From Pseudomonas flexibilis (GTDB lineage: Bacteria > Pseudomonadota > Gammaproteobacteria > Pseudomonadales > Pseudomonadaceae): a stretch of DNA of 64,000 bases. A program made the translations under genes and the position numbers. The notes below the pieces were generated by a model. It was not told where the DNA came from, made no database searches, and worked only from the letters and a program-made list of their open reading frames with translations. Shown piece after piece: positions 1 to 8,667 of this stretch; the stretch's first letter is position 1, and every line of letters begins with the position of its first letter. The stretch lies in contig NZ_JRUD01000020.1 of the NCBI RefSeq assembly GCF_000802425.1, forward strand, positions 79,192 through 143,191, read 5' to 3'.

Positions 1-573
1 TTGCTCGGCAGCAATTTAATTGATGAGATCGTGCTTTCGACCAATGATGAGGAAATATTGAGTTTTGCACATTCGCTTGGAGAGCAAAGAGTCCGTGTTC
101 ACGAGCGAGTGGATGCTCTGGCGTCAAGTCAAACGAGTACAGACGAGCTTGTTGCCCATGCCTTAAATCTAATTCCTGTGGGTCATATTCTTTGGACGCA
201 TGTTACCTCGCCCTTCTTCAATTCAAGTGTATATGATTCAGTAATAAAAAAATACTTATCTTGCCTGGCTGAAGGTTACGATTCTTTAATGACGACTACT
301 CTTCTTCATGCTTTCCTTTGGCAGGATAATAAGCCGTTAAATTACGATCGCACTATAGAGAAATGGCCAAGAACTCAAACGATTAAGCCTATACATGATG
401 TTAATAGTGGAGCATTTTTGGCTTCAGCTGAAATTTATCGAGATCAGGATGATCGTATAGGAGTAAATCCATTTTTGTATAGCTTGGACAAGATTGTGAG
501 TCATGATATTGACTGGCCCGAAGATTTTTATATGGCGGAAGCGCTGGTTGAGAAAGGCTTGGTTTCAATATGA
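1..573 (+). CDS. CMP-nonulosonate (acylneuraminate) cytidylyltransferase, 5'-truncated by window edge
   Basis: The visible 190 residues match the middle and end of the NeuA/PseF cytidylyltransferase family, which activates nine-carbon acidic sugars (sialic, pseudaminic, legionaminic acid) with CTP. The stretch IDEIVLSTNDEEI followed by RVDALASSQTSTDEL is the family's STDDEEI...RP..LA.D.S pattern, and DVNSGAFLAS matches the late substrate-binding region. The N-terminal nucleotide-binding loop (ARGGSK type), some 35-40 residues, lies outside the window, so the TTG at position 1 is probably an internal Leu codon. The stop overlaps the start of the next gene (ATGA), so the two are translationally coupled. 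The gene is AT-rich. The exact sugar cannot be told from this piece. Confidence 0.82.
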   Translation: MLGSNLIDEIVLSTNDEEILSFAHSLGEQRVRVHERVDALASSQTSTDELVAHALNLIPVGHILWTHVTSPFFNSSVYDSVIKKYLSCLAEGYDSLMTTTLLHAFLWQDNKPLNYDRTIEKWPRTQTIKPIHDVNSGAFLASAEIYRDQDDRIGVNPFLYSLDKIVSHDIDWPEDFYMAEALVEKGLVSI

Positions 574-1232
574 CTAATATTTTGTCAGGGTATTCAACCG
601 TCATATTCGATTGCGATGGCGTGGTGCTTAATTCTAATCCCGTGAAAACAAAGGCTTTCTATGAGGCTGTATTACCTTACGGTGAGAATGCAGCTAAAGC
701 CATGGTTGAATATCACTTGGCTAATGGGGGTATTTCACGCTATAAAAAGTTTGAGCATTTTCTTCAGCAGATTGTTCCAGAAGTTTGTTGCGATGTGGAT
801 GGCCCAAGCTTGGATAATTTGTTATCAAGCTACGCGGAGCGTGTATGGAGTGGCCTGCTAACCTGTGAGGTGGCTGGAGGACTAGAGCGGCTCCGGGGAA
901 AAAATCCAAATTCGAACTGGCTGATTGCCTCTGGCGGCGATCAAGTAGAGTTGAGGAACTTGTTTGAGCTGCGGGGTATAAGCAATCTATTCAACGGGGG
1001 GGTTTTTGGAAGTCCTGATTCTAAGGAAGGCATATTGGAACGAGAAAAGCAGAATGGAAATATAGGTGAGTCTGCAGTTTTTATTGGTGACAGCAAGTAC
1101 GATTACTTTGCAGCGAAACAGGCTGGTTTTGACTTCTTGTTCGTCTGGGAATGGACTGAAGTGAAACGGTATGAAGAGTGGTGTAGAGCAGAAGGTATCA
1201 CTTTTTATAAAAATCTGGGTGAATTGTCTTAG
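570..1232 (+). CDS. HAD-superfamily sugar phosphatase-like protein
   Basis: This 220-residue haloacid dehalogenase-fold hydrolase is of the phosphoglycolate phosphatase/beta-phosphoglucomutase type. Motif I is FDCDGV (Asp14 nucleophile, Asp16 acid/base), motif II is around Ser121 (IASGG), Lys152 fits the conserved lysine, and motif III is GDSKYD (Asp174, Asp178). An alpha-helical cap lies between residues 20 and 100. It overlaps the cytidylyltransferase gene by 4 bases. By context it could dephosphorylate a nonulosonic acid 9-phosphate or another sugar phosphate of the glycan pathway. That role is inference; the fold and catalytic residues are seen. Confidence 0.78.
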   Translation: MTNILSGYSTVIFDCDGVVLNSNPVKTKAFYEAVLPYGENAAKAMVEYHLANGGISRYKKFEHFLQQIVPEVCCDVDGPSLDNLLSSYAERVWSGLLTCEVAGGLERLRGKNPNSNWLIASGGDQVELRNLFELRGISNLFNGGVFGSPDSKEGILEREKQNGNIGESAVFIGDSKYDYFAAKQAGFDFLFVWEWTEVKRYEEWCRAEGITFYKNLGELS

Positions 1233-1276
1233 AGTATGGTTTTTTTGCTGGGGTAGTTTGGATTGAGGCAGGTTGC

Positions 1277-2035
1277 ATGAGACGTTATTTGGCTATTTTA
1301 AAATATTTGCCTAATCTCTTTTGGTATAGATTACTAACGCTGCTCACTTTTCGCAGGTGGTGCTGGTTTGATGACGGCACTGATGTCTACAAAGGTAAGC
1401 GGGTAATTATAGTTGGTCCGGCAGTTTCTTCCCTGAGCTATTTGTCTGGTGCGGAGATAGATTCTTTCGACCTAGTTATTAGAGTTAATAAGTCACCTCA
1501 CACTATTGCGGGAAAGGAAGCGTTAATAGGAGCGAGAACAGATGTCCTGTACCACTGTTGCGATGAGGATCCTATTACCGGAGGAGGAGTAATCGACGTC
1601 GCTTTGCTTGGGAAACAGAGCACAAAGATGGTGGTTTATACGTATGGAGAGATTGCAGTAGCCCATAATTTCTATCGATGTCTTTTTAAGTATCCCGAGT
1701 TGAATTTTTTCCGGGTGCATCATAAGTTATACCGCGATCTAAAGCGGACATATAAGTCCAGGATGCCTACTACGGGACTGCAGGCGCTGAATCATATAAT
1801 GCGCTCAGATTTCAAAGAGCTTCATATAACGGGCTTTACGTTTTTCAAAACGGCCTATGCCGATGGCTATCGCGATGAGTACAAGAGCTCAAGTGAGGCA
1901 ATTTCTTTAGCCACGGGTAGTGGAAACCATGATCCAGATGATGAGCTTAGAATATTTAAAGAGATATACCTTTCTTTTAAAGATTCTAAATGCATATATC
2001 TGGATTCGGCTCTTCAGCAATTGATGCTTTGCTGA
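1277..2035 (+). CDS. GT29 (sialyltransferase-like) glycosyltransferase
   Basis: This 252-residue protein carries the landmarks of glycosyltransferase family 29, best known from animal sialyltransferases. Residues 43-74 (IIVGPAVSSL, then EIDSFDLVIRVNKSP) match sialylmotif L. Residues 164-190 (PTTGLQAL...ELHITGFTFF) match sialylmotif S. His218 and Glu223 form an HxxxxE pattern as in motif VS. A hydrophobic, partly basic N-terminus (about 4-25) could attach it to the inner membrane face; there is no signal peptide. It sits two genes after a CMP-nonulosonate synthetase, whose product would be the donor. The reading frame is AT-rich. I am fairly sure of the family; donor and acceptor are inferred. 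Confidence 0.75.
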   Translation: MRRYLAILKYLPNLFWYRLLTLLTFRRWCWFDDGTDVYKGKRVIIVGPAVSSLSYLSGAEIDSFDLVIRVNKSPHTIAGKEALIGARTDVLYHCCDEDPITGGGVIDVALLGKQSTKMVVYTYGEIAVAHNFYRCLFKYPELNFFRVHHKLYRDLKRTYKSRMPTTGLQALNHIMRSDFKELHITGFTFFKTAYADGYRDEYKSSSEAISLATGSGNHDPDDELRIFKEIYLSFKDSKCIYLDSALQQLMLC

Positions 2036-2073
2036 AAGGTATTCCTGTTATTATCTGAGTTAGGTGGCCCAGT

Positions 2074-2916
2074 ATGTTATTCAGCTTGGTTATGGCAACC
2101 TACGGACGCAGTTCCGAAGTGGCTCGATTTCTGGAATCTTTAAGGGGGCAGGAGATATCAGAGCGATATTTCGAAGTTATAATTGTTGATCAAAACGATC
2201 AGATAGATCTTTCGGAGATTGTTTCAAAGTATAGCTCTTTTTTTAGAATTAAACATATAAAATCTTCGAGAAAGGGCCTCTCTTATAATAGAAATATTGG
2301 GCTTTTGGCTGCTGCTGGAGAGTACGTTTGTTTTCCCGACGATGATTGTACTTATTACCCTGATACGTTGAGTAAGGTCTTAGAGTGTTTTAAACGGACA
2401 GGTGCGTTTGCTATTTTTGGCGCTATTCGAGATCGTCAAGATGGTCGGAACATTATCAAGGAGTGGCCGAAGTATGATTGCAGATTGACTCGTTCCAATT
2501 TCTTTATGCTTTACAGTTCAATTACAGTTTTTTGTAAACGAAGTGAGCTTGATTTTGATGAAAAGTTAGGTGTTGGTGAATACTTTGGATCTTGCGAAGA
2601 TACGGATTACGTATATAGCATGATTCTGAACCATGGTAACTGTTTTTACTGTGGTGATCTTGAGGTTTGGCATCCCCCGCAGAGTATCCAAGTTATGGGC
2701 GAGGCGAAGAATTACTCGTATGGTTTGGGCTTTGGAGCATTCTGCGCAAAGTACTCAGGCGATATTTTTATAATGAAGCTTTTCCTCATGTCACTTGCAT
2801 ATCATGCATTACTTGCTTTGCTCGCGCTTGCCAAGATGGATGGGGAGACAGCGCTATTGCGAAAAGGTTCTTTTATTTCCCGCGTTCGCGGTTTCCTTGA
2901 GTATAAAAAGTCATGA
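2074..2916 (+). CDS. Family 2 glycosyltransferase
   Basis: This 280-residue GT-A fold transferase opens with LVMATYGRSSEVARFLESL and has the nucleotide-binding VIIVDQND strand near residue 37. The metal-binding DxD is at Asp89-Asp91 (FPDDDC). GSCEDTDY fits the conserved ED of the catalytic region. A hydrophobic segment near the C-terminus (MKLFLMSLAYHALLALLAL) suggests membrane contact. It would add one sugar to the lipid-linked repeat unit in the cytoplasm; the sugar is unknown. Its end overlaps the next gene by 4 bases. The AT-rich codon use matches its upstream neighbours. Confidence 0.85.
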   Translation: MLFSLVMATYGRSSEVARFLESLRGQEISERYFEVIIVDQNDQIDLSEIVSKYSSFFRIKHIKSSRKGLSYNRNIGLLAAAGEYVCFPDDDCTYYPDTLSKVLECFKRTGAFAIFGAIRDRQDGRNIIKEWPKYDCRLTRSNFFMLYSSITVFCKRSELDFDEKLGVGEYFGSCEDTDYVYSMILNHGNCFYCGDLEVWHPPQSIQVMGEAKNYSYGLGFGAFCAKYSGDIFIMKLFLMSLAYHALLALLALAKMDGETALLRKGSFISRVRGFLEYKKS

Positions 2917-4103
2917 GGCTCGGGGTTTTAGGTTTACTGCTAGTATTGGCGTTAGTTTCAATAGGGGATGCGTATTATAAGAGTTATCCTTTGTTTTTTC
3001 TGGTCTTTATATTTTTTCAGCTGGTTTTGAGTGGTGTGCTCGCTAAAGATGTTTTTTATCCGGCTGCGTTATTTTTATTTGTCAGTGTTTCTTTTTCTTT
3101 GCTGCATGCAAGTTGGGTTTTTGAGGTTGCTTCATTCGTCAAACTTCTATTGAATTTTGCTTTTTTTGTTTCGGTATCCTCTTATGTTGTCAATCTAGAC
3201 GTTCGTAAGGCTATCAGGATTTTCAGGGTATCTTCGCTTATTTTCATATGCCTATCCTTTTTGCAAGTGCTTTACGTTGTGTCGTCAAGGGGGCTGTGGC
3301 TGCTGCCTTTCCAATTAGAGAGCTCTTCGGATTCTTATGTTTTTGAGGGAGTTGTATTTGGTGATTTGAATAAGAATATATGGGCTTCTAAGGTCGCGAT
3401 ATTCATGATTATCGCGACTTGCTGCTTTTACCTCCTCGGGCGTGGCTTAGTATCATTTCTACTTTGTCTTTGTATGGGTGCTTTTGTCTTGTTGTATGTT
3501 TCAAGTCGCGCTGCTCAGCTTTCATTTGTGGCTTTTTTCGCAGTTATTACTGCTTACCATTTATGGTTTGTCGCGCGGCGAAGGTTTTTATTGATTTTAC
3601 TTGCCGTGCTGTTTTCGCCGATGTTTTTTGCCCTTTTTGAAAAGATTGCTCGGTTTGGTGGGTTGGATTTTTCAGAGTTTAATCCTGAGGTTGGTGGGCA
3701 CATGGGGGATGGCTTTTTAGCCCGAATCATAATTTGGAATCATGTCCTCCAAGGGATCGATTGCTTTGATCTTTTGTGGGGCAATGGAATCCTGTCATTT
3801 GCAAGTTATACGGGGGGGATTTTTCCGGAAAATAATCCGCATAATACTTTCTTGAACGTTCTAATGGATTTTGGGTTGGTCGCGCTTTTATTTTATATTT
3901 TTATCTTATGGCGGGTGTCGGCTGCTAGTATTTTTTCTCGTTCCTTGTTGATTCCATTGCTAGTTCTATTAAATAGTCAATATTTGGGTTATGATTCAGA
4001 GATAATGATATTTCTAGCCTTTGTTTTCTTTGTGGGCTCGACTCTTTCGAGAGAGAATTTAAAAGCGAGGTTTGGTGTGCCTCGCTTGAAGTTTTTGAAA
4101 TAG
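2913..4103 (+). CDS. Wzy-like O-antigen/polysaccharide polymerase
   Basis: This 396-residue integral membrane protein has about ten to eleven hydrophobic segments and a larger periplasmic loop around residues 230-300. Late in the protein it has the NNPHNTFLNVLMDFGLVALL stretch, typical of the Wzy/WaaL O-antigen ligase-polymerase superfamily. Its place among transferase genes, coupled by ATGA overlap to the GT2 gene, favours the polymerase role, joining repeat units at the periplasmic face. It is the most AT-rich gene of the window. A second family member at 10568 is a better candidate for the ligase. The polymerase/ligase distinction rests on context only. Confidence 0.75.
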   Translation: MRLGVLGLLLVLALVSIGDAYYKSYPLFFLVFIFFQLVLSGVLAKDVFYPAALFLFVSVSFSLLHASWVFEVASFVKLLLNFAFFVSVSSYVVNLDVRKAIRIFRVSSLIFICLSFLQVLYVVSSRGLWLLPFQLESSSDSYVFEGVVFGDLNKNIWASKVAIFMIIATCCFYLLGRGLVSFLLCLCMGAFVLLYVSSRAAQLSFVAFFAVITAYHLWFVARRRFLLILLAVLFSPMFFALFEKIARFGGLDFSEFNPEVGGHMGDGFLARIIIWNHVLQGIDCFDLLWGNGILSFASYTGGIFPENNPHNTFLNVLMDFGLVALLFYIFILWRVSAASIFSRSLLIPLLVLLNSQYLGYDSEIMIFLAFVFFVGSTLSRENLKARFGVPRLKFLK

Positions 4104-4114
4104 AGAGGCTGCTT

Positions 4115-5137
4115 ATGAGTAGTTGTGCGGTTGTTTTTGGTGGCGCAGGGTTTATTGGGGTTTTTTTTGCTCGGTTCTTACTGGATAAAAAGATAGTAGA
4201 TCGGGTGTATCTGTATGATGTTGAGTCTGTGGACTCGAAGCCGAGTAGCTTTCGTCGATCTCTAATCGAGGGAGACAGCAGGATTTACTTTGTCTGTGGT
4301 GATGTTCGGACTGCCATTAATATTCAGGTTGATGAACCCGTGGCGTTAATTGCCAATTTTGCGGCGGTGCACCGGGAGCCAGGTCATGAAGATTATGAAT
4401 ATTATGAGACCAATCTGCTTGGGGCGGAAAATGTCTGTGCTTGGGCGGAAAAGGTGGGTTGTAGCCACCTGATATTTACTAGCTCCATTTCTCCCTACGG
4501 TCCAAGTGAGAAAGTAAAGAATGAGAGTTCCCTGCCTGTGCCGGCTACTGCGTATGGAGGCTCAAAGCTGGCAGCAGAGAAAATCCATCAGATTTGGCAG
4601 GCTAAGGACGACGTCAACCGCCGTCTGGTGATCGTGCGACCCGGTGTGGTATTTGGCCCCGGTGAGGGCGGGAACGTGTCGAGGTTGATTAAGGCCGTAT
4701 TGCACCGTTACTTCTTCTATATGGGGAACCGTGCCACCCGCAAGGCGGGTGTGTATGTAAAAGAGCTGTGCAATGCCATGTGGTGGGTGTTGCAGCAGCA
4801 GGAAGTGAAAGGTGAGCGCGTCAGCCTTTTCAACATGTCGATGAATCCTGGCCCGTCCATTGAGGAGTACGTCAACGCCGTATGCATGGTTGCCGGTGTG
4901 AAGCGTACGGTTCCGGCCGTTCCCTATCCGTTATTGCTTACTGCTGCATATGCTATTGACACCATTGCTAGGCCGCTGGGAATCAGTCATCCGTTCAGCC
5001 CGGTCCGCATACGTAAGCTGGTGCGCTCCAACAATATTCTCCCCACTTATCTGGTCGAGAGCGGTTACCCCTATCAGTACACCTTGGAAAGCGCTTTTGC
5101 GGATTGGAAGAAAAGCTGCCCCGAGGAGTGGAAATAA
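4115..5137 (+). CDS. NAD-dependent epimerase/dehydratase family protein
   Basis: This 340-residue short-chain dehydrogenase of the extended (sugar epimerase) class has the Rossmann motif GGAGFIG at residues 9-15. It has the SSISPYG active-site strand and a YGGSK sequence providing the Tyr-xxx-Lys pair. VRPGVVFGPGEGGN is typical of the family. It would oxidise, epimerise or dehydrate a nucleotide sugar, or act on a C4 ketone. The first half of the gene is AT-rich like the genes before it and the second half is GC-rich like the genes after it, so it straddles a composition boundary. The precise substrate is not recognisable. Confidence 0.75.
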   Translation: MSSCAVVFGGAGFIGVFFARFLLDKKIVDRVYLYDVESVDSKPSSFRRSLIEGDSRIYFVCGDVRTAINIQVDEPVALIANFAAVHREPGHEDYEYYETNLLGAENVCAWAEKVGCSHLIFTSSISPYGPSEKVKNESSLPVPATAYGGSKLAAEKIHQIWQAKDDVNRRLVIVRPGVVFGPGEGGNVSRLIKAVLHRYFFYMGNRATRKAGVYVKELCNAMWWVLQQQEVKGERVSLFNMSMNPGPSIEEYVNAVCMVAGVKRTVPAVPYPLLLTAAYAIDTIARPLGISHPFSPVRIRKLVRSNNILPTYLVESGYPYQYTLESAFADWKKSCPEEWK

Positions 5138-5149
5138 ACGTGAGGTTTC

Positions 5150-6100
5150 ATGTCTGACTTGGCTAACCGAACCATGCGGATTGCCTGCATAGTACCTACA
5201 TATAATGGCCGGGACGATCTGTACCGGTTGTTGAATTCGTTGAACCAGCAGAGCGCGTCCTTCGATCTCTTTATCGTGGATTCAAGCTCTTCTGATGGTA
5301 CAAACGAACTGGCATGTTCACGTGTCAAAAATGCCCTGACAATTCCCAGTAGCCAGTTCAATCATGGCGGCACAAGGCAGATGATGGTTGATCGTAACCC
5401 AGGTTACGATGTTTATGTATTCCTGACCCAAGATGCTTATCTGGAAGAATGTGACGCCATCGAAAACCTGGTGGCAGCCTTCGAAGACCCGAAGGTAGCT
5501 GCTGTTTGCGGACGCCAGTTGCCCCACAAGAACGCTTCGCCACTGGCCGAGCATGCGCGACTTTTCAATTACCCAGCGACCTCGTCAGTGAAATCATTGG
5601 ATGATGCACCACTCTTGGGAATCAAGACGGCATTCATGTCCAACTCCTTCGCCGCCTATCGGGGTGCTGCGCTTCTGGAGGTTGGTGGTTTTCCGGAGCA
5701 TGTCATCTTTGCCGAGGATATGTACGTAGCGGCAAAGATGCTCTTGGGGGGATGGAAAGTTGCGTATGCCGGGAACGCGAGCTGCCGCCATTCCCATAAC
5801 TACACTTTTCGAGAGGAATTTTGCCGCTATTTCGACATGGGCGTCTTTCATGCTCGTGAGCCCTGGATTCGGGAGCGTTTCGGCGGTGCGGGTGGCGAGG
5901 GGCTGCGATATGTGAAATCGGAGCTGGCCTTCCTTGGACTGTCGCGTCTCCATCTCTGGCCATCGGCGATTTTGCGCAATGCTGTGAAGTTGCTTGGCTA
6001 CAAGCTGGGACAGAAGGAACAAAGTATGTCGCTGGCCTTAAAGAAGAAACTGGGCATGTACAAACGTTACTGGGACAGCCCCTACGCGGAGAAACACTGA
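5150..6100 (+). CDS. Family 2 glycosyltransferase, rhamnosyltransferase-like
   Basis: This 316-residue GT-A transferase begins [19 protein letters not shown]. The signatures QFNHGGTRQ (69-77) and TQDAYL (93-98, taking the place of DxD) are those of the RfbN/RfbF type rhamnosyltransferases. [19 protein letters not shown] supplies the catalytic ED. An ATG preceded by GAGG starts it. Its stop overlaps the first base of rfbB. Because the dTDP-L-rhamnose genes follow at once, transfer of rhamnose from dTDP-L-rhamnose is the likely job. The gene is intermediate to high in GC, unlike those before 4.6 kb. Confidence 0.82.
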   Translation: MSDLANRTMRIACIVPTYNGRDDLYRLLNSLNQQSASFDLFIVDSSSSDGTNELACSRVKNALTIPSSQFNHGGTRQMMVDRNPGYDVYVFLTQDAYLEECDAIENLVAAFEDPKVAAVCGRQLPHKNASPLAEHARLFNYPATSSVKSLDDAPLLGIKTAFMSNSFAAYRGAALLEVGGFPEHVIFAEDMYVAAKMLLGGWKVAYAGNASCRHSHNYTFREEFCRYFDMGVFHAREPWIRERFGGAGGEGLRYVKSELAFLGLSRLHLWPSAILRNAVKLLGYKLGQKEQSMSLALKKKLGMYKRYWDSPYAEKH

Positions 6101-7158
6101 TGCGCATATTGGTCACTGGTGGCGCTGGTTTTATCGGCTCCGCCGTGGTACGCCATCTGATCGGCAATACCACTCATGAAGTAGCCAGTCTCGACAAATT
6201 GACCTATGCGGGTAACCTGGAATCACTTGATTCGATCGCCGATTCGCCACGTTACTCCTTTTATCGGGTGGATATCTGCGACGCGCTGGCACTAGACAGG
6301 GTATTTGCTGAGTTCCAGCCGACCGCAATCATGCACTTGGCAGCCGAGTCCCATGTGGACCGCTCCATCGACGGGCCGGCCGACTTTATTGAAACCAATA
6401 TCGTCGGCACTTATACCCTCTTGGAGGCCGCCCGGCGCTATTGGAGCGGGCTGGAGCCGGCGGCCAAGGCGGCTTTCCGTTTCCACCATATCTCTACCGA
6501 CGAGGTATATGGCGATCTGGAGGGCACGGACGACCTGTTTACGGAAACCACGCCTTACGCGCCCAGCTCGCCTTATTCGGCCTCCAAGGCGAGTTCCGAC
6601 CATCTGGTGCGTGCCTGGCAGCGTACCTACGGCCTGCCGACCATCGTCACCAATTGCTCGAACAATTACGGCCCTTATCACTTCCCCGAGAAGCTGATTC
6701 CGCACATGATCCTCAGCGCCTTGGCCGGCAAGCCACTGCCGGTGTATGGCGATGGTTCGCAGATTCGCGATTGGTTGTATGTGGAAGACCATGCCCGGGC
6801 CTTGGTCGAGGTGGTGACCCGTGGCGAAATCGGCGAGACGTACAACATTGGTGGGCACAACGAGAAGCGCAACCTTGAGGTCGTCGAGACCATTTGTGCG
6901 CTGCTGGACGAGTTGAAGCCCGCTGCTGATGGTCGTTCCTATAAGGAGCTGATTACCTTCGTGAAGGACCGGCCGGGGCATGATCGTCGCTATGCCATCG
7001 ATGCCTCGAAGATCGAGCGCGAACTGGGCTGGAAACCGCAGGAAACCTTCGAAAGCGGTATCCGCAAGACGGTGCAGTGGTACCTGGATAATCGCCAGTG
7101 GTGGGAGCGTGTCCTGAACGGCAGCTACCAACTGGATCGTTTGGGAGAAAAGGCATGA
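6100..7158 (+). CDS. rfbB: dTDP-glucose 4,6-dehydratase
   Basis: It converts dTDP-D-glucose to dTDP-4-keto-6-deoxyglucose, the second step of dTDP-L-rhamnose synthesis. The protein is 352 residues, the normal family length. It has the NAD-binding GGAGFIG (7-13), the catalytic T133-D134-E135 triad in STDEVYG, Tyr159-xxx-Lys163 in PYSASK, and [17 protein letters not shown]. Its stop codon overlaps the start of rfbA (ATGA). It is the first gene of the rfbBACD set and has normal Pseudomonas base composition. Confidence 0.97.
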   Translation: MRILVTGGAGFIGSAVVRHLIGNTTHEVASLDKLTYAGNLESLDSIADSPRYSFYRVDICDALALDRVFAEFQPTAIMHLAAESHVDRSIDGPADFIETNIVGTYTLLEAARRYWSGLEPAAKAAFRFHHISTDEVYGDLEGTDDLFTETTPYAPSSPYSASKASSDHLVRAWQRTYGLPTIVTNCSNNYGPYHFPEKLIPHMILSALAGKPLPVYGDGSQIRDWLYVEDHARALVEVVTRGEIGETYNIGGHNEKRNLEVVETICALLDELKPAADGRSYKELITFVKDRPGHDRRYAIDASKIERELGWKPQETFESGIRKTVQWYLDNRQWWERVLNGSYQLDRLGEKA

Positions 7159-8033
7159 AGGGCATCATTCTGGCCGGGGGCTCCGGTACCCGTCTGCACC
7201 CGATCACGCGCGGCGTATCCAAACAGCTGTTGCCGATCTACGACAAGCCGATGATCTACTACCCGCTGTCGGTGCTGATGCTGGCTGGCATCCGGGAGAT
7301 CCTGGTGATCTCCACGCCCGACGATCTGCCCAATTTCCGCAAGTTGCTCGGCGATGGTTCGGATTTCGGCATTTCCTTGAGTTATGCCGAACAGCCTTCG
7401 CCGGACGGGCTGGCCCAGGCGTTCCTGATCGGCGAGGAGTTCATCGGCGACAGCAGCGTTTGCCTGATCCTCGGTGACAACATCTTCTACGGCTACGGCT
7501 TCAGCGCCATGCTGCGCGAGGCTGCCAGCCGCAAGAGCGGCGCCACCGTGTTCGGCTATCACGTGACCGATCCCGAACGCTTCGGGGTCGTTGAGTTCGA
7601 TGCCAGCGGTAAGGCGGTTTCCATCGAGGAGAAGCCCAAGGCGCCCAAATCGAACTATGCGGTCACCGGGCTGTATTTCTACGACAACTCTGTGGTGGAA
7701 ATCGCCAAGCAGGTGAAGCCGTCGGCCCGTGGCGAGCTGGAGATCACTGATGTGAACAACGCGTACCTCCAGCGTGGTGATCTGCATGTCAGCCTGCTGG
7801 GTCGCGGCTTCGCCTGGCTGGATACCGGTACCCATGATTCGCTGATGGAGGCCAGCCACTTCGTGCAGACCATCGAGGCTCGGCAGGGGTTGAAGGTGGC
7901 ATGCCTGGAGGAGATTGCCTACCACCAGGGTTGGTTGAGCAAGGAGCAACTGGCCCGGCAGGCGGAAGCTCTTAGCAAGACGGGCTATGGGCAGTATTTG
8001 CAGCGGTTGTTGGTGATGCCGCCCGCTCTCTGA
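7155..8033 (+). CDS. rfbA: Glucose-1-phosphate thymidylyltransferase
   Basis: It makes dTDP-glucose from dTTP and glucose-1-phosphate, the entry step to dTDP-rhamnose. I start it at the ATG at 7155 (protein [14 protein letters not shown]), 292 residues, because the family begins exactly there and this ATG overlaps the rfbB stop. A longer frame from 7098 runs inside rfbB and is not supported. The nucleotide-binding loop GGSGTRL is at 8-14, and [14 protein letters not shown] and LGDNIFYG are diagnostic. A 95-base gap with a palindrome separates it from rfbC. Confidence 0.97.
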   Translation: MKGIILAGGSGTRLHPITRGVSKQLLPIYDKPMIYYPLSVLMLAGIREILVISTPDDLPNFRKLLGDGSDFGISLSYAEQPSPDGLAQAFLIGEEFIGDSSVCLILGDNIFYGYGFSAMLREAASRKSGATVFGYHVTDPERFGVVEFDASGKAVSIEEKPKAPKSNYAVTGLYFYDNSVVEIAKQVKPSARGELEITDVNNAYLQRGDLHVSLLGRGFAWLDTGTHDSLMEASHFVQTIEARQGLKVACLEEIAYHQGWLSKEQLARQAEALSKTGYGQYLQRLLVMPPAL

Positions 8034-8128
8034 GCGGTCGGGTTGTAGGGGGATTCGGCTCCCTCGGCCGGGATAAACCCGGCCTCACGGGTGACGACGC
8101 CGGCTTCGTCGCGGGCAGGAGTACAGTT
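8034..8128 (+). other. rfbA-rfbC intergenic gap
   Basis: These 95 bases interrupt an otherwise tightly packed rfb operon. They hold the palindrome at 8066-8084 and end in the ribosome-binding site GCAGGAG (8115-8121) that serves the TTG start of rfbC. No reading frame of note is seen. The gap may modulate mRNA stability or relative expression of rfbC and rfbD. Confidence 0.5.
8066..8084. repeat. Extragenic palindrome GGCCGGG-ATAAA type
   Basis: GGCCGGGATAAACCCGGCC forms a perfect short stem around ATAAA. The same core with one change (T for C) occurs upstream of pncC at 17965-17983. It is intergenic in both places, as expected of a REP-like element. Confidence 0.7.
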
Positions 8129-8665
8129 TTGAAGGTTATTGAAACGAAGCTTCCCGGGGTGCTGATCATTGAGCCCAAAGTATTTGGGGATCATCGCGGG
8201 TTCTTTCTGGAAACGTTCCAAGTCGAGCGCTATCGCGAGGCGGGGATCGATCTGCCGTTCGTGCAGGACAACCATTCTCGCTCGCAGCGGGGGGTTCTGC
8301 GTGGGCTGCATTTCCAGAAGTCTCGTCCGCAGGGCAAGCTGGTCAGCGTGGCCCGTGGGGCGGTGTACGACGTAGCCGTGGATATTGATCCGGCATCGCC
8401 AACCTGCGGGCAGTATGTGGGCGTCGAACTGAACGACGAAAACCACCGCCAGCTCTGGGTGCCGCCGGGCTATGCCCACGGCTTCTGTGTGCTCAGTGAC
8501 GTGGCCGACTTCTGTTACAAGTGCACCGATCTGTACTTCCCCGAGGATGAAGGCGGGCTGCTGTGGAATGATCCGGAGGTGGGTATTCCTTGGCCGATCG
8601 ACACGCCGCAGTTGTCCGCGAAGGACCAGCGGAACCCGAGCCTGCGCAAGCTGCTGGAGAGGTAA
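8129..8665 (+). CDS. rfbC: dTDP-4-dehydrorhamnose 3,5-epimerase
   Basis: It epimerises C3 and C5 of dTDP-4-keto-6-deoxyglucose. The protein has 178 residues. The cupin fold is recognised by PKVFGDHRGFFLETF, QDNHSRSQRGVLRGLHFQ (His61), Lys70 and the tyrosine at 130. The start is a TTG with a good Shine-Dalgarno (GCAGGAG) seven bases upstream; no ATG or GTG fits the family N-terminus. It lies downstream of rfbA after a palindrome-bearing gap and two bases before rfbD. Confidence 0.96.
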   Translation: MKVIETKLPGVLIIEPKVFGDHRGFFLETFQVERYREAGIDLPFVQDNHSRSQRGVLRGLHFQKSRPQGKLVSVARGAVYDVAVDIDPASPTCGQYVGVELNDENHRQLWVPPGYAHGFCVLSDVADFCYKCTDLYFPEDEGGLLWNDPEVGIPWPIDTPQLSAKDQRNPSLRKLLER

Positions 8666-8667
8666 CG

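Larger units (their letters stand above)
1..4600 (+). other. AT-rich segment of the glycan cluster
   Basis: From the window edge to about 4.6 kb the DNA is visibly AT-rich, with poly-T runs and A/T third positions; a hand count gives 21 G/C of 60 at 3001-3060. The surrounding genome is far higher (38 of 60 at 6961-7020). The change falls inside the epimerase gene at 4115-5137. This fits horizontal exchange of the variable, serotype-specific part of an O-antigen locus. The boundary is approximate. Confidence 0.75.

Noticed and set aside
7098..7154. A longer RfbA starting at 7098
   Set aside because: The extra 19 residues lie inside rfbB in another frame and are absent from the family.
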